DNA of 64,000 nt from Pseudomonas fluorescens (GCF_902497625.1 NZ_CABVGX010000010.1:1-64000); one strand, 5' to 3'. Positions 44,583 to 55,869 are shown, numbered from the stretch's first letter. Numbers and translations are program-made. Notes: a model not told the origin generated them from the letters alone.

Positions 44583-45224
44583 CTAACCCTCGATCAGGAT
44601 TTCCCGCGCTTCATACGCCATGCGAACAGGCGCAAACGAACGCCGGTGAATCGGGGTCGGGCCCAGCCGAGCCAATGCCTCGAGATGCGCGGGGGTCGGG
44701 TAACCCTTGTGGCCACCGATGCCGTAGCCCGGGTAAATCAGTTCGAAGGCAGCCATCTCGCGGTCGCGACTGACCTTGGCCAGAATCGACGCCGCGGCGA
44801 TGGCTGGAACCTTGCCATCGCCCTGAATCACCGCCTCGGCGCGCATGGATAATTTCGGACAACGATTGCCGTCGATCATCGCCAGTTTCGGCTGAATATG
44901 CAGGCCTTCGATCGCGCGCTGCATGGCCAGCATGGTGGCGTGCAGGATATTCAGTTGATCGATTTCATCGACTTCCGCACGAGCAATGCTCCAGCTCAGC
45001 GCTTTTTCGCAAATTTCGTCATAAAGCTTTTCACGGCGGGCTTCGGTGAGCTTCTTCGAATCATTCAGGCCTAAAATAGGCCGCTTCGGATCGAGAATGA
45101 CCGCCGCCGTGACCACTGCACCACAGAGCGGGCCGCGGCCGACTTCGTCGACACCGGCAACCATGTCTTCGAGCTCGGCGACCAAGGTGAAATCCAGCCC
45201 CATCTGAACGCTGTTTTTTATCAT
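44583..45224 (-). CDS. rnhB: Ribonuclease HII
   Basis: Removes ribonucleotides and RNA from RNA-DNA hybrids. The 213-residue product has the active-site [13 protein letters not shown] (D26, E27), the LNDSKKL motif near 53, and [14 protein letters not shown]. Its ATG overlaps the lpxB stop by four bases; a second ATG seven codons in (45203) is an alternative. The lpxA-lpxB-rnhB-dnaE order is the classical enterobacterial macro-operon order. Confidence 0.97.
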   Translation of the reverse strand: MIKNSVQMGLDFTLVAELEDMVAGVDEVGRGPLCGAVVTAAVILDPKRPILGLNDSKKLTEARREKLYDEICEKALSWSIARAEVDEIDQLNILHATMLAMQRAIEGLHIQPKLAMIDGNRCPKLSMRAEAVIQGDGKVPAIAAASILAKVSRDREMAAFELIYPGYGIGGHKGYPTPAHLEALARLGPTPIHRRSFAPVRMAYEAREILIEG

Positions 45225-46351
45225 TTTGTTTCGCCAATCAACTTCAACACCGCGTCCGCCGCCTGATTGGAGGCATCCAGACGCAAGGTCCGGTGAATTT
45301 CATCGAAGCCGCGAGTCTGTTCCTCGCCGCCTTCGATCAGGGGGGACAACGTCTGTGCCAGCGCCTCGACCGTCGCATCGTCCTGCAACAATTCCGGTAC
45401 CAACAGACGCTGGGCCAGCAGGTTCGGCAGCGACACGTATGGGCTCTTGACCATGCGCTTGAGAATCCAGAACGTCAGCGGCGCCAGACGATAGGCCACT
45501 ACCATCGGCCGCTTGTACAACAACGCTTCAAGCGTAGCTGTTCCGGAAGCAATCAGCACCGCATCGCACGCGGCGAGCGCCAGATGCGATTTGCCATCCA
45601 GCAGGGTCAGTGGCAGATCGCGACCGGCGAGCAATTCTTCAAGCTGTTTACGACGCTCGGGACTGGCGCACGGCATGACGAACCGGACCCCGGGACGCAT
45701 GGCGCGCAAACGTTGGGCGGTATCGAGGAACAGAGCACCGAGACGCCCGACTTCACCGCCGCGACTGCCGGGCATCAGGGCGACCAGCGGCCCGTCAGGC
45801 AAACCGAGTTCAGCGCGCGCGGCGGCGCGATCAGCCTGCAGTGGAATCGCGTCCGCGAGGGAGTGCCCGACAAACCGCACCGGCACGCCCTTGTCTTCAT
45901 AAAATTTGGCTTCAAACGGAAACAGCGTCAGCATCAGGTCGCAGCCTTCGCGGATCTTCAGCACTCGCTTCTGCCGCCATGCCCAGACGGACGGGCTGAC
46001 GTAATGCACGGTCTTGATACCGGCCTGACGCAGTTTGAGTTCGATGTTGAGGGTGAAGTCCGGTGCATCGATGCCGATGAACACGTCCGGTTTCTCGGCG
46101 ATCAGGTCTGCAATGAGCGTCTTGCGGCGCTTGAGCAACTCGCGCAGCCGACCGAGCACTTCGACCAGGCCCATGACCGAAAGACGCTCCATCGGGAAAT
46201 ACGAGGTCAGGCCTTCGGCCTGCATCAATGGGCCACCTACCCCGATGAAGTCGACAGCCGGATGCCGTGTCTTGAGCGCGCGCATGAGACCGGCGCCCAG
46301 AATGTCACCGGAAGCCTCACCCGCCACCAGCGCAATACGCAGATTAGCCAT
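45221..46351 (-). CDS. lpxB: Lipid-A-disaccharide synthase
   Basis: Joins UDP-2,3-diacylglucosamine and lipid X to form the lipid A disaccharide. The 376-residue GT19 glycosyltransferase has [15 protein letters not shown] at the start, [18 protein letters not shown], and the C-terminal [12 protein letters not shown] and SLPNLLA stretches. It starts two bases after the lpxA stop and overlaps rnhB. Confidence 0.97.
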   Translation of the reverse strand: MANLRIALVAGEASGDILGAGLMRALKTRHPAVDFIGVGGPLMQAEGLTSYFPMERLSVMGLVEVLGRLRELLKRRKTLIADLIAEKPDVFIGIDAPDFTLNIELKLRQAGIKTVHYVSPSVWAWRQKRVLKIREGCDLMLTLFPFEAKFYEDKGVPVRFVGHSLADAIPLQADRAAARAELGLPDGPLVALMPGSRGGEVGRLGALFLDTAQRLRAMRPGVRFVMPCASPERRKQLEELLAGRDLPLTLLDGKSHLALAACDAVLIASGTATLEALLYKRPMVVAYRLAPLTFWILKRMVKSPYVSLPNLLAQRLLVPELLQDDATVEALAQTLSPLIEGGEEQTRGFDEIHRTLRLDASNQAADAVLKLIGETK

Positions 46352-46353
46352 GA

Positions 46354-47130
46354 TTAACGCGTGATGCCGCGGGTCGAAGACTGGATGGAGTCGCGAAATA
46401 TCGCAACTTCCGGGAACTGCGCCGACGACTCGGCCAGCTCGCCGAGCGCTTGTTCAACCGTCAGTCCGTGGCGGTAAACCACCTTATAAGCTCGACGTAA
46501 CGCATGGATTGCTTCTTCGCTGAAACCCCGGCGGCGCATGCCTTCGAAGTTCATGCTGCGCGCTTCGGCCGGGTTGCCGAATACCGTAACGTACGCTGGG
46601 ACGTCCTTGCCAATGGCTGTGCCCATGCCGGAAAAGCTGTGGGCGCCTATATGGCAATACTGATGAACCAGAGTGAAACCCGACAGGATCGCCCAGTCGG
46701 CAACGTGCACATGCCCGGCCAACGCAGTGTTGTTGACCAGGATGCAGTGGTCGCCGATGACGCTGTCGTGCCCGATGTGCGCGTACGCCATAATGAGGTT
46801 GTGATCCCCCAGGGTCGTTTCCGAACGGTCCTGAACAGTCCCACGATGAATCGTCACGCCTTCGCGAATGACGTTGTGGTCACCAATGACCAGCCGGGTT
46901 TCTTCGCCTTTGTATTTGAGGTCCGGCGTATCTTCGCCGATCGAAGAAAACTGGTAGATGCGATTGTGCTTACCAATCCGTGTCGGGCCCTTGAGAATTA
47001 CATGCGGCCCGATCACTGTTCCCTCGCCGATTTCCACACCTGCGCCGACGATCGACCATGGGCCGACCTCGACGTCGGCGGCCAGAACGGCCGTCGGATC
47101 GATGATTGCGCGAGGGTCAATCAAACTCAT
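46354..47130 (-). CDS. lpxA: UDP-N-acetylglucosamine acyltransferase
   Basis: The first step of lipid A synthesis, moving a 3-hydroxyacyl chain from ACP to UDP-GlcNAc. The 258-residue product is a left-handed beta-helix of hexapeptide repeats over about residues 5-190, including [17 protein letters not shown] with the catalytic-His region nearby ([10 protein letters not shown]). A helical C-terminus follows. Its start overlaps the fabZ stop by four bases. Confidence 0.97.
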   Translation of the reverse strand: MSLIDPRAIIDPTAVLAADVEVGPWSIVGAGVEIGEGTVIGPHVILKGPTRIGKHNRIYQFSSIGEDTPDLKYKGEETRLVIGDHNVIREGVTIHRGTVQDRSETTLGDHNLIMAYAHIGHDSVIGDHCILVNNTALAGHVHVADWAILSGFTLVHQYCHIGAHSFSGMGTAIGKDVPAYVTVFGNPAEARSMNFEGMRRRGFSEEAIHALRRAYKVVYRHGLTVEQALGELAESSAQFPEVAIFRDSIQSSTRGITR

Positions 47131-47567
47131 AGTTTGCGTTCCGCGCAGATGATTTCAGCCGAGCAGACTGGCTTGCCGTCGACCGAAGCCTGGCATTCGA
47201 ATTTCCAGATCTGACGCTTGCAGCTCAGGAACTTGGCTTCAAGGATCAACTGATCGCCCGGGAGGACCGGCTGGCGGAAGCGCAGCTTGTCGGAGCCGAC
47301 GAAATAGTAAAGCGTGCCATCGGCGGGCTTCACGTCGAGCATTTTGAAACCAAGGATCCCGGCAGCCTGAGCCATCGCTTCGATGATCAATACGCCCGGC
47401 ATGATTGGATGCGCAGGGAAGTGACCATTGAAGAACGGCTCGTTGATGCTGACATTCTTGTACGCGCGAATGCGCTTGCCTTCCACATCCAGATCCACGA
47501 CCCGATCCACCAGCAGGAACGGGTAACGGTGAGGCAGGTATTCGCGAATCTCGTTGATGTCCATCAT
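47127..47567 (-). CDS. fabZ: 3-hydroxyacyl-ACP dehydratase FabZ
   Basis: Dehydrates 3-hydroxyacyl-ACP in fatty-acid elongation, competing with LpxA and LpxD for hydroxyacyl-ACP. The 146-residue hot-dog-fold enzyme has catalytic His49 (NGHFPAHP) and Glu63 (EAMAQAAG). Two adjacent ATGs (47567 and 47564) are possible; neither has a strong ribosome site. It is 108 bp downstream of lpxD and overlaps lpxA. Confidence 0.97.
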   Translation of the reverse strand: MMDINEIREYLPHRYPFLLVDRVVDLDVEGKRIRAYKNVSINEPFFNGHFPAHPIMPGVLIIEAMAQAAGILGFKMLDVKPADGTLYYFVGSDKLRFRQPVLPGDQLILEAKFLSCKRQIWKFECQASVDGKPVCSAEIICAERKL

Positions 47568-47675
47568 TTCGGGGGGAAGCCTATGTAAAGATTGGGAGCG
47601 CGCGACTGACGCGCGCCCCTCTAGCAAATCAAGGGGGCAGTCTAACGGCTGTGCACACTTGATATGGAAATGGTA

Positions 47676-48731
47676 TCAGCCATCTGATGAAGCATTACCG
47701 TCAGGGGTCACTTCCCCTACTCGCTTTTCCAGCTGTCGTAACCGTCGAGCAATGTCATCGAGCTGACGCAGACGTGCCGCGCTTTTGCGCCATTCGGCAG
47801 CCGGCTGCATGGCCGTGCCGGAAGAATAGGAACCTGGCTCGGTAATCGAGTGGGTAACCATGGTCATCCCGGTGATGAAAACCTTGTCGCAAATCTCGAT
47901 GTGCCCCACCAGCCCGACACCACCGGCGAGCATGCAATGCTTGCCGATTTTGGTGCTGCCAGAGATACCCACACAAGCAGCCATGGCGGTGTGATCACCG
48001 ATCTGCACGTTATGGGCAATCTGGATCTGATTGTCGAGCTTGACGCCATTACCGATGACGGTATCCGCCAGCGCACCGCGGTCGATGGCGGTATTGACGC
48101 CAATCTCCACATCGTCGCCGACCAGCACACCGCCGATCTGGGCGATTTTCTGCCAGATGCCTTTCTCGTTGGCAAAGCCGAAGCCTTCACCACCGAGCAC
48201 TGCACCGGATTGGATCACCACCCGCTTGCCGATGCGCACATCGTGATACAACGTGACTCTCGGGGCCAGCCACCCGCCCTCGCCGATCTCGCTGCGCGCA
48301 CCAATAAAGCAGTGCGCGCCAATTGTCACGCCTGCGCCGATACGCGCTCCGCATTCAATAACCGCAAAGGCACCGATACTCGCCGCAGGATCAATCACGG
48401 CGTTGTCCGCCACCACCGCAGTCGGGTGGATGCCGGGAGCTGCCTTGGGTTTGGGATCGAACAGATGGGAGATGCGTGCGTACGCAAGGTACGGATCGGG
48501 AACGATCAGCACATCACTCTTACACCCGTCGGCATCGGCGGCCTTCAGCAACAAGGCAGCGGCCCGGCAGTCCACCAGGTATTTACGGTATTGGGGATTT
48601 GCCAGGAAGCTCAACTGAGCTGGGCCAGCCTCTTGCAAAGTGGCTAGCCCAGTAATTTCTTTCTCCGCGTCGCCACGTAGGGTGGCGCCGAGGAACTCGG
48701 CCAACTGGCCGAGTTTCATGGTCGCTGTCAT
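47676..48731 (-). CDS. lpxD: UDP-3-O-(3-hydroxyacyl)glucosamine N-acyltransferase
   Basis: The third step of lipid A synthesis. The 351-residue product has an N-terminal uridine-binding domain ([18 protein letters not shown]). A hexapeptide-repeat beta-helix (about 100-310) contains [14 protein letters not shown] with the catalytic His, and a C-terminal helix ([18 protein letters not shown]) ends the protein. It starts three bases after skp. An in-frame ATG four codons in is an alternative start. Confidence 0.97.
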   Translation of the reverse strand: MTATMKLGQLAEFLGATLRGDAEKEITGLATLQEAGPAQLSFLANPQYRKYLVDCRAAALLLKAADADGCKSDVLIVPDPYLAYARISHLFDPKPKAAPGIHPTAVVADNAVIDPAASIGAFAVIECGARIGAGVTIGAHCFIGARSEIGEGGWLAPRVTLYHDVRIGKRVVIQSGAVLGGEGFGFANEKGIWQKIAQIGGVLVGDDVEIGVNTAIDRGALADTVIGNGVKLDNQIQIAHNVQIGDHTAMAACVGISGSTKIGKHCMLAGGVGLVGHIEICDKVFITGMTMVTHSITEPGSYSSGTAMQPAAEWRKSAARLRQLDDIARRLRQLEKRVGEVTPDGNASSDG

Positions 48732-48734
48732 GGA

Positions 48735-49238
48735 TTACTTCAGCTGATTCATGCGCTCGATGACCTGGCGGGTGATGTCGTACTGAGGTTTGACATCAAT
48801 CACTGCGCCACGCTCGAAGACCAGGTCAAAAGCACCTTTCTTGATGACTTCTTCCACAGCGCTGTCCAGTTTCGGCTTCAGCTGCTTCAGCATTTCACGG
48901 TCGGCAACGGCTTTTGCTTCGTTCAGTTCCTTGGACTGAAACTGAAAGTCACGAGCCTTTTGCTTGAATTCAAGCTCCAGACGCTCGCGCTCGCCTTGCT
49001 GCATTTTGTCACCGCCGGCCATCAGACGATCCTGAATGCCTTTGGCACTGCTTTCCAGTGTTTTGAGCTTGCTCAGCTGAGGGCCGAACTTTTTCTCGGC
49101 ATCCACGGCGTATTTCTTCGCCGCGTCAGATTCCAGCAGGGCCATTTGATAGTTCAGAACGGCGATTTTCATGTCGGCAAAAGCCGGACCTGCTACCAGT
49201 ACGGTTGCCAGGAGAACCAATTGAGTCAACTTACGCAC
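48735..49238 (-). CDS. skp: Periplasmic chaperone Skp (OmpH family)
   Basis: A trimeric periplasmic chaperone that delivers unfolded outer-membrane proteins to the BAM complex. The 167-residue precursor has a signal peptide cleaved after AFA (residue 21). A beta strand MKIAVLNYQMALL and long coiled-coil tentacles over residues 45-125 follow. It sits 45 bp downstream of bamA, its functional partner. Confidence 0.95.
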   Translation of the reverse strand: MRKLTQLVLLATVLVAGPAFADMKIAVLNYQMALLESDAAKKYAVDAEKKFGPQLSKLKTLESSAKGIQDRLMAGGDKMQQGERERLELEFKQKARDFQFQSKELNEAKAVADREMLKQLKPKLDSAVEEVIKKGAFDLVFERGAVIDVKPQYDITRQVIERMNQLK

Positions 49239-49283
49239 GATGCACTCCTACAAAATCCATTGTCGTTATCTTGGGTCAGACGC

Positions 49284-51659
49284 TTAGAACGTCTGGCCGA
49301 GGGAGAATTGGAACACTTGTGTTTCAGCCTCATCCGGTTTTTTGATTGGCATGGCCAACGCGAAACTCAATGGACCCAGGGCGGTGACCCATGTCACACC
49401 GACACCGACGGAGCTTGCCATGTTGCTCAGGCTGATTTCGTTGCACTTGGTGTTGGACTTCGTGCCATCGGCGTTGGTGGTATCCGAGCAAGACGAGTCG
49501 AACACGTTACCCACATCCCAGAAGACCGAAGTGCGCAGGGAACGTTGATCTTTCACGAACGGCAGAGGGAACAGCAGCTCTACACCACCCTGGATCAGGA
49601 CGTTACCACCGAATGGCAGTGGATCCTGGTCCGGGTCAACCGATGTACCCGGGTTACGACCGGTACTCGGCGTACTGCGTGGACCCAGCGTGCTGTCCTT
49701 GAAGCCACGTACCGAGTTGAAACCACCTGCGTAGTAGTTCTCGTAGAACGGCAAGCCGTCGGTCGAACCGTATCCGTCACCGTAACCCAGCTCGGTGTGC
49801 AGGCGCATGGTGTAGTTTTCGGACAATGGCTGGAACAACTGGCCACGGTAATCAAGCTTGAAGAACGACAGGTCGCTGCCCGGCGTCGTGGTTTCCAGCA
49901 CCAGGCTCTGAGAGCGACCGCGAGTGGCCAGCACGCCTTTGTTCAATGTCGACTCGGACCAACCGGCCGAGGCCTTGAAGTTCAGGTACTTGTCGCCTTC
50001 CTTGTTCACGAAATCGAAAATCTCGTCGACGGTGTAAACGCCCGTCTTGATCGTGTCCTGTTGCGCTGTCAGGCCGAAGGTCAGGCGCGACGTTTCGCTG
50101 ATCGGATAACCCACGTTGACGCCGGCACCCAGACTGTCCACTGCATAGCTGGCGAGATCGGTTTCAAGCTCGTCATAGTCAGTGGTGCGATAGAACGCGT
50201 TGTAACCGAGGCTGACGCCATCAGCAGTCCAATACGGGTCCACATAACCGAAGTTATACCGAGTCTGGTATTCACTGCGGGTCAGGCCGATGCTGACCTT
50301 GTTACCGGTACCGAGGAAGTTGTTCTGAGTGATCGAGCCACCAAGAATCAGACCGGCGCTCTGGGCAAAACCGACACTCGCAGTGATCGAGCCGGACGCC
50401 TGCTCTTCTACGCTGTAGTTCACATCAACCTGGTCGTCGACACCCGGCACTGCTGGCGTTTCGACGTTGACTTCCTTGAAGAAGCCCAAACGCTCAAGAC
50501 GGGTCTTGGACTGGTCGATCAAGTAGGTCGACGCCCAACCCCCTTCCATCTGACGCATTTCACGGCGCAGCACTTCGTCTTCCGACTTGGTGTTGCCACG
50601 GAAGTTGATACGGTTTACGTAAGCACGTTTGCCCGGATCGACAGCGAACGTGATATCGACGGTGTTGTCTTCATCATGAGGCTGAGGCACGCCGTTGACG
50701 TTGGCAAAGGTGTAGCCTTCGTTACCCAGACGACGGGTGATCAGTTCGGACGTAGTCGTCATCAGCTTGCGCGAGAACACCTGGCCTTTCTGCACCAGCA
50801 GCAACGATTTGACCTGGTCCTCAGGGACTTTCAGGTCACCACTGAGTTTGACGTCGCGAACGGTGTACTTCTCGCCTTCGTTGACGTTGACAGTGATATA
50901 GACGTGTTTCTTGTCCGGGGTGATTGAGACCTGGGTCGAAGCGATATCCATGTTGATATAGCCACGGTCCAGGTAGTAGGAGCGCAGACGCTCCAGGTCA
51001 CCGGACAGCTTTTCACGCGCATACTTGTCATCGTTCTTGAAGAACGACAACCAGTTGGTGGTTTTCAGTTCGAACAGATCGATCAGGTCGTCATCCGGGA
51101 AAACCGTGTTGCCCACCACGTTGATGTGCTGGATAGCGGCAACCGTGCCTTCGTTGATGTTGACCTTGAGCGCCACGCGGTTACGCGGCTGCGATACCAC
51201 TTCGGTATCGACGGTCGCCGAGTAACGGCCCTGAGCGACGTACTGACGCTGCAGTTCGTTACGCACGCCTTCGAGCGTGGCGCGCTGGAAGATCTCGCCT
51301 TCGGCAAGACCGGATTGTTTGAGACCCTTCATCAAGTCTTCAGTAGAGATCGCCTTGTTACCCTCGATCTCGATACTGGCAACGGATGGGCGCTCGACCA
51401 CCGTGATGACCAGGACGTTGCCATCACGGCCCAGCTGGATATCTTGAAAGAAACCGGTTTTGAACAACGCACGAGTGGATTCCACCAGGCGACGATCATC
51501 CGCCTGTTCACCGACGTTCAACGGCAAGGCACCAAAGACGCTACCCGCGGAGACCCGCTGGAGGCCATTGACGCGAATATCAGAGATAGTGAAGGACTCG
51601 GCGTGAACTTCGGCGATCATCAATACGGTGAGAACCGCAGTTAGCAGCAGACGTTTCAT
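49284..51659 (-). CDS. bamA: Outer-membrane protein assembly factor BamA
   Basis: The essential core of the BAM complex that inserts beta-barrel proteins. The 791-residue precursor has a signal peptide (cleavage after VHA, about residue 20). Five POTRA domains span about 22-420, beginning FTISDIRVNGLQRVS. The C-terminal 16-strand barrel includes the VRGFKDSTLGPR lid-lock motif and ends in Phe (FSLGQTF), as outer-membrane barrels do. ATG 51659 is preceded by AAGGAC. A perfect hairpin lies in the 74-bp gap to rseP. Confidence 0.98.
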   Translation of the reverse strand: MKRLLLTAVLTVLMIAEVHAESFTISDIRVNGLQRVSAGSVFGALPLNVGEQADDRRLVESTRALFKTGFFQDIQLGRDGNVLVITVVERPSVASIEIEGNKAISTEDLMKGLKQSGLAEGEIFQRATLEGVRNELQRQYVAQGRYSATVDTEVVSQPRNRVALKVNINEGTVAAIQHINVVGNTVFPDDDLIDLFELKTTNWLSFFKNDDKYAREKLSGDLERLRSYYLDRGYINMDIASTQVSITPDKKHVYITVNVNEGEKYTVRDVKLSGDLKVPEDQVKSLLLVQKGQVFSRKLMTTTSELITRRLGNEGYTFANVNGVPQPHDEDNTVDITFAVDPGKRAYVNRINFRGNTKSEDEVLRREMRQMEGGWASTYLIDQSKTRLERLGFFKEVNVETPAVPGVDDQVDVNYSVEEQASGSITASVGFAQSAGLILGGSITQNNFLGTGNKVSIGLTRSEYQTRYNFGYVDPYWTADGVSLGYNAFYRTTDYDELETDLASYAVDSLGAGVNVGYPISETSRLTFGLTAQQDTIKTGVYTVDEIFDFVNKEGDKYLNFKASAGWSESTLNKGVLATRGRSQSLVLETTTPGSDLSFFKLDYRGQLFQPLSENYTMRLHTELGYGDGYGSTDGLPFYENYYAGGFNSVRGFKDSTLGPRSTPSTGRNPGTSVDPDQDPLPFGGNVLIQGGVELLFPLPFVKDQRSLRTSVFWDVGNVFDSSCSDTTNADGTKSNTKCNEISLSNMASSVGVGVTWVTALGPLSFALAMPIKKPDEAETQVFQFSLGQTF

Positions 51660-51694
51660 GAAGTCCTTTCTTATTCCAACTGGCAATAAACAAA

Positions 51695-51713
51695 CTGCCG
51701 CAAAATGCGGCAG
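51695..51713 (-). terminator. Perfect hairpin between rseP and bamA (attenuator-like)
   Basis: CTGCCGCA and TGCGGCAG close a three-base loop, followed on the minus strand by TTTGTTTATT. It could partly terminate the upstream transcript and set BamA levels separately. Confidence 0.6.
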
Positions 51714-51733
51714 ATTCGCAATTCGGCGAAGCG

Positions 51734-53086
51734 TTACAGTCGACCCAGATCATTGACCAGAGCAAGCAACATCACCCCGACCACCAAACTGATACCGATC
51801 TGTATCCCCCAACCCTGCACCCGATCCGACAAGGGACGACCACGCGCCCATTCGATCAGATAAAACAACAAATGCCCCCCATCCAGTACTGGAATGGGCA
51901 GCAAATTCAGAACACCCAGGCTAATACTCAGATAAGCAAGGAAATTCAGGAAATCAGCGACACCCGACTGGGCAGAAGCGCCCGCCACTTTAGCAATGGT
52001 TATCGGTCCACTCAAGTTTTTTACCGAGAGCTCGCCGAACAACATTTTCTTGAGCGAATCGAGGGTCAGGATGCTCATGGTCCAAGTGCGTCGAGCCCCT
52101 TCGCCAATTGCAGCCAACGGACCGTAACTGACCTCGCGAATCATCTCCGGCGGCCAGTCGATCGCTTTTACGCCAGCGCCCAGGTAACCGCTCGGCGCTT
52201 TGCTCTCGCCACGAGCAGCCAACATCACAGGGACGTCGATTTGAGCACTGTCGCGCTCGACTCGCAGCATGATTTTGGTATCGGGATGCATCCGCACCGT
52301 GTCGACCACTTGCTGCCAATCATCCACGGCCTTGCCGTCGAGCGCGAGCAAGCGATCACCGGTTTTCAGGCCAGCAGCCTGGGCCGGACCTTTCGGGTCG
52401 AGCTCTGCAAGCACCGGCGGCAATGCCGGACGCCACGGGCGAATCCCCAGCGAGCGAATCGGATCCGGCTCGTCGGCGCCTTTGAGCCATTCATTCAACA
52501 CCAGCTCTCGAGGCGTGTCTGCCGTGGAGCCTTGTTCGCGCACCAACACTTGCAGCGAACCACTCTCACCAAGCCGACGAACCAACTGCAGGTTGACCGC
52601 ACTCCAGCCAGTGGTCGCTTCGCCGTCGATGGCAACGATTTCCTGGCCGGCATTCAAACCGGCCTTGGCGGCAATGCTGCCGGACTCGACGGCACCAATG
52701 ACAGGACGCACCTGCTCGCTGCCGAGCATCGCCAAAACCCAGAAAAAAATCAGTGCCAGTAAAAAGTTGGCAATCGGGCCGGCCGCGACAATGGCGATGC
52801 GTTGGCGCACCGACTTGCGATTGAAAGACTGGTCGAGCTGATCGAGCGGGACTTCACCCTCGCGCTCGTCGAGCATCTTCACGTAGCCGCCCAGCGGGAT
52901 GGCGGCGACCACGAACTCGGTGCCTTGCTTGTCGTGCCAGCGCAGCAACGGCATGCCGAAACCTACGGAGAAACGCAACACCTTGACCCCGCAGCGACGC
53001 GCGACCCAAAAATGGCCGAACTCGTGGAAGGTAACCAGCACACCCAAGGCTATCAGGGTGCCGACAATCATATAGAGCGCGCTCAT
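51734..53086 (-). CDS. rseP: Site-2 intramembrane protease RseP
   Basis: Cleaves the anti-sigma factor (MucA/RseA type) within the membrane to release the envelope-stress sigma factor AlgU/RpoE. The 450-residue protein has the zinc motif HEFGH at 21-25 in the first membrane helix. Two tandem PDZ domains lie at about 110-310, and the second ligand motif NLLPIPVLDGGHL is near 395. Four membrane segments are visible. It is 34 bp downstream of dxr and next to bamA, whose substrates trigger the pathway. Confidence 0.97.
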   Translation of the reverse strand: MSALYMIVGTLIALGVLVTFHEFGHFWVARRCGVKVLRFSVGFGMPLLRWHDKQGTEFVVAAIPLGGYVKMLDEREGEVPLDQLDQSFNRKSVRQRIAIVAAGPIANFLLALIFFWVLAMLGSEQVRPVIGAVESGSIAAKAGLNAGQEIVAIDGEATTGWSAVNLQLVRRLGESGSLQVLVREQGSTADTPRELVLNEWLKGADEPDPIRSLGIRPWRPALPPVLAELDPKGPAQAAGLKTGDRLLALDGKAVDDWQQVVDTVRMHPDTKIMLRVERDSAQIDVPVMLAARGESKAPSGYLGAGVKAIDWPPEMIREVSYGPLAAIGEGARRTWTMSILTLDSLKKMLFGELSVKNLSGPITIAKVAGASAQSGVADFLNFLAYLSISLGVLNLLPIPVLDGGHLLFYLIEWARGRPLSDRVQGWGIQIGISLVVGVMLLALVNDLGRL

Positions 53087-53120
53087 TTACTTTCTCCGCA
53101 TTCTTGTCGAGTGCTGCATG

Positions 53121-54311
53121 CTATCGCCCGTGGCGACTCAACCATTGTCCGGCAAGAACCCGCGCTTTCGCGTCGGCCGTAAACACTGCCTCGAGGTCAT
53201 CCACCGCAACCACCGGCTCGAGATTCAAGACTTCTTCGATGATACTCGCGATTTCCAGGTAGCGAACCCGCCCGTCGAGAAACGCGGCGACCGCCACTTC
53301 ATTGGCGGCATTGAGCATTGCCGGGGCACTGTCGCCCGCCTCGGCTGCTTGCCGCGCCAGGCGCAAGCAAGGAAAACGCTGCTCGTCCGGCGCCTGAAAA
53401 TCCAGACGGGCGATGGCAAACAGATCCAGCGGCGCCACCCCCGAATCAATACGCTCCGGCCAGGCCAGCGCATTTGATATAGGTGTGCGCATGTCGGGGT
53501 TACCCAACTGCGCCAGAACCGAGCCGTCGATATAGTCGACCAGCGAATGAATCACGCTCTGCGGATGAATCACAACCTCGACCTGCGACGGTTTTGCATC
53601 GAACAGCCAGCAGGCTTCGATGAGTTCCAGGCCCTTGTTCATCATGCTCGCCGAATCGACCGAAATCTTGCGGCCCATCGACCAGGTCGGGTGCGCGCAG
53701 GCCTGCTCGGGGGAAACATGCTCCAGGTCGGCCAAGGGCGTCTGCCGGAACGGACCGCCCGAGGCTGTCAGCAAAATCCGCCGGACACCCACCGCGCCAA
53801 GACCGCGGGAAAAGTCCGGCGGCATGCATTGAAAAATTGCGTTGTGCTCGCTGTCGATCGGCAGCAATACCGAGCCGCTTTTGCGCACGGCCTGCATGAA
53901 CAAGGCACCGGACATGACCAGTGCTTCTTTATTGGCCAGCAGGATTTTCTTTCCGGCCTCGACCGCAGCCAATGTCGGACGCAAACCCGCCGCACCGACG
54001 ATGGCCGCCATTACCGTATCGACTTCAGGATCAGACGCCACCTGACACAGACCTGCCTCTCCAACCAACACCCGGGTGGGGAGGCCGGCAACGCGCAAAT
54101 CGTCTTGAAGAGTACGAGCAGCAGCCAACTCCGGCACCACCGCAAAGCGCGGCGCATGGCGCACGCACAATGCCAGCAACTCACTGAGGCGAGTGAAGCC
54201 ACTCACAGCAAACACTTGGTAACGATCGGGATGCCTGGCAATGACATCGAGCGTGTTCAGACCAATCGAACCGGTGGCGCCAAGAACCGTAACCTGCTGA
54301 GGGCGACTCAC
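53121..54311 (-). CDS. dxr: 1-deoxy-D-xylulose 5-phosphate reductoisomerase
   Basis: The second step of the MEP isoprenoid pathway. The 396-residue product has the NADPH motif [28 protein letters not shown] near 120, and the metal and substrate region [11 protein letters not shown] with [17 protein letters not shown]. The start is GTG 54311, which overlaps the cdsA stop by four bases (GTGA) and gives the usual [11 protein letters not shown]-terminus. An ATG five codons upstream is possible. Confidence 0.96.
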   Translation of the reverse strand: MSRPQQVTVLGATGSIGLNTLDVIARHPDRYQVFAVSGFTRLSELLALCVRHAPRFAVVPELAAARTLQDDLRVAGLPTRVLVGEAGLCQVASDPEVDTVMAAIVGAAGLRPTLAAVEAGKKILLANKEALVMSGALFMQAVRKSGSVLLPIDSEHNAIFQCMPPDFSRGLGAVGVRRILLTASGGPFRQTPLADLEHVSPEQACAHPTWSMGRKISVDSASMMNKGLELIEACWLFDAKPSQVEVVIHPQSVIHSLVDYIDGSVLAQLGNPDMRTPISNALAWPERIDSGVAPLDLFAIARLDFQAPDEQRFPCLRLARQAAEAGDSAPAMLNAANEVAVAAFLDGRVRYLEIASIIEEVLNLEPVVAVDDLEAVFTADAKARVLAGQWLSRHGR

Positions 54312-55114
54312 GGCGCCGCCATCCACAACAACACAGCGAAGACCGGAATCGCAGCCGTCAGGCTATCAATGCGATCCAGTACGCCGCCGTGACCGGGCAG
54401 CAGATTACTGCTGTCCTTGATGCCGGACTGACGCTTGAACATGCTTTCAGTCAAATCGCCAACCACCGAGATGAACACGATAATCGCGGCGCCGATCAGA
54501 CCGGTGAGGATCTGGCCGAAGCTCCAGTCACGAAACACACCGACGATAGCGGTCAGTACCAGGCTCAGCGCGAGACCGCCGTAGACACCTTCCCAGCTTT
54601 TGCCGGGACTGACGTGCGGAGCCAGTTTGCGTTTGCCAAATTTGCGCCCGGAGAAGTACGCGCCGATGTCGGCACCCCAGACCAGCACCATCACCGCCAT
54701 GATCAGCCAGTTGCCCAATGGCGCCTGCTTGATCTGGACCAGACCTTGCCAGGCAGGCAGCAGGACCAGCAGACCGATCACCAGCTTGCAGGCGGCACTC
54801 GACCAATGCGCAGCCGAACCTGGATAAGTCAGCACCAGATATGTAGCCACCGCCCACCACAGCACGGCAGCCCCCAGCACCCAAGGTGCAAGGCCTGGCA
54901 GGATGTGCATGAAAAACAACATCACCGCGACAAGCGCAGCGTATCCAACGCGGGCCGACTGCGCGGCAAAACCTGCCAGGCGGGCCCACTCCCACGCGCC
55001 GAGCGTCACGACCAGCCCGATAAACAGGGCAAACCCGGTACCCTCAAGCAGGAAAAAGCCGCACAAGGCAATCGGCAGCAGGATCAGTGCAGTGATGATT
55101 CGTTGTTTAAGCAT
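54308..55114 (-). CDS. cdsA: Phosphatidate cytidylyltransferase
   Basis: Makes CDP-diacylglycerol, the precursor of all phospholipids. The 268-residue polytopic membrane protein has about eight hydrophobic segments. It ends with the CdsA signature [13 protein letters not shown] followed by [19 protein letters not shown] and RIDS. Its ATG shares one base with the uppS stop, and its stop overlaps dxr. Confidence 0.97.
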   Translation of the reverse strand: MLKQRIITALILLPIALCGFFLLEGTGFALFIGLVVTLGAWEWARLAGFAAQSARVGYAALVAVMLFFMHILPGLAPWVLGAAVLWWAVATYLVLTYPGSAAHWSSAACKLVIGLLVLLPAWQGLVQIKQAPLGNWLIMAVMVLVWGADIGAYFSGRKFGKRKLAPHVSPGKSWEGVYGGLALSLVLTAIVGVFRDWSFGQILTGLIGAAIIVFISVVGDLTESMFKRQSGIKDSSNLLPGHGGVLDRIDSLTAAIPVFAVLLWMAAP

Positions 55115-55869
55115 TAAACCCGGGCTCCAGCCTCGACCTGCTCGCTCGTTTTACCGAAGCGACGCTGGCGAGAAGCGAAATCGGCCAGCGCGGTGCGCAT
55201 GGCGTCGTGTTTGAAGTCCGGCCAGAACAGGTCGGAGAAGTACAACTCGGCGTAAGCCAGCTGCCACAGCAGAAAATTACTGATGCGATGTTCGCCACCG
55301 GTACGGATGCACAGGTCCGGCAACGGCAGATCGCCGGTTGCCAGACAGGTTTGCAGCAGTTCCGGGGTGATGTCTTCCGGACGCAGATGCCCGGCCTGGA
55401 CTTCGCGCGCCAGACGCTGCGCAGCCTGCGCGATGTCCCACTGACCACCGTAGTTGGCGGCGATTTGCAGGACAAAGCGGTTGGAGCCCGCCGTCATGGC
55501 CTCGGCCTCGCGCATGGCGACTTGCAGTTCCGGATGGAAGCGCGAGCGGTCGCCAATGATGCGCAGGCTGATGTTGTTGTCGTTGAGACGCTTGGCCTCG
55601 CGACGCAACGCCTTGAAAAACAGGTCCATCAAGGCGCTGACTTCATCCGCCGGACGCTGCCAGTTCTCGCTGGAGAAGGCAAACAGGGTCAACACCTCGA
55701 CCTTGGCCTCGGCACACACCTCGATCACTGCACGAACGGCATCTACGCCGGCTTTATGCCCGGCGACACCCGGCATAAAGCGTTTTTTCGCCCAGCGATT
55801 GTTACCATCCATGATGATCGCGACATGGCGCGGCACCGCGGACGGCGCAGCCTGCTTGGTCTTTTCCAT
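55114..55869 (-). CDS. uppS: Undecaprenyl diphosphate synthase
   Basis: Makes the C55 lipid carrier for peptidoglycan and O-antigen. The 251-residue cis-prenyltransferase has the catalytic Asp21 in IIMDGNNRWAKKR. LTLFAFSSENWQRP near 80 and the C-terminal LPDLCIRTGGEHRISNFLLW follow. It lies 13 bp after frr and joins cdsA. Confidence 0.97.
   Translation of the reverse strand: MEKTKQAAPSAVPRHVAIIMDGNNRWAKKRFMPGVAGHKAGVDAVRAVIEVCAEAKVEVLTLFAFSSENWQRPADEVSALMDLFFKALRREAKRLNDNNISLRIIGDRSRFHPELQVAMREAEAMTAGSNRFVLQIAANYGGQWDIAQAAQRLAREVQAGHLRPEDITPELLQTCLATGDLPLPDLCIRTGGEHRISNFLLWQLAYAELYFSDLFWPDFKHDAMRTALADFASRQRRFGKTSEQVEAGARV

Noticed and set aside
48960..50927. 655-codon plus-strand frame opposite skp and bamA
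   Set aside because: Antisense to two well-identified envelope genes, with no motif of its own.
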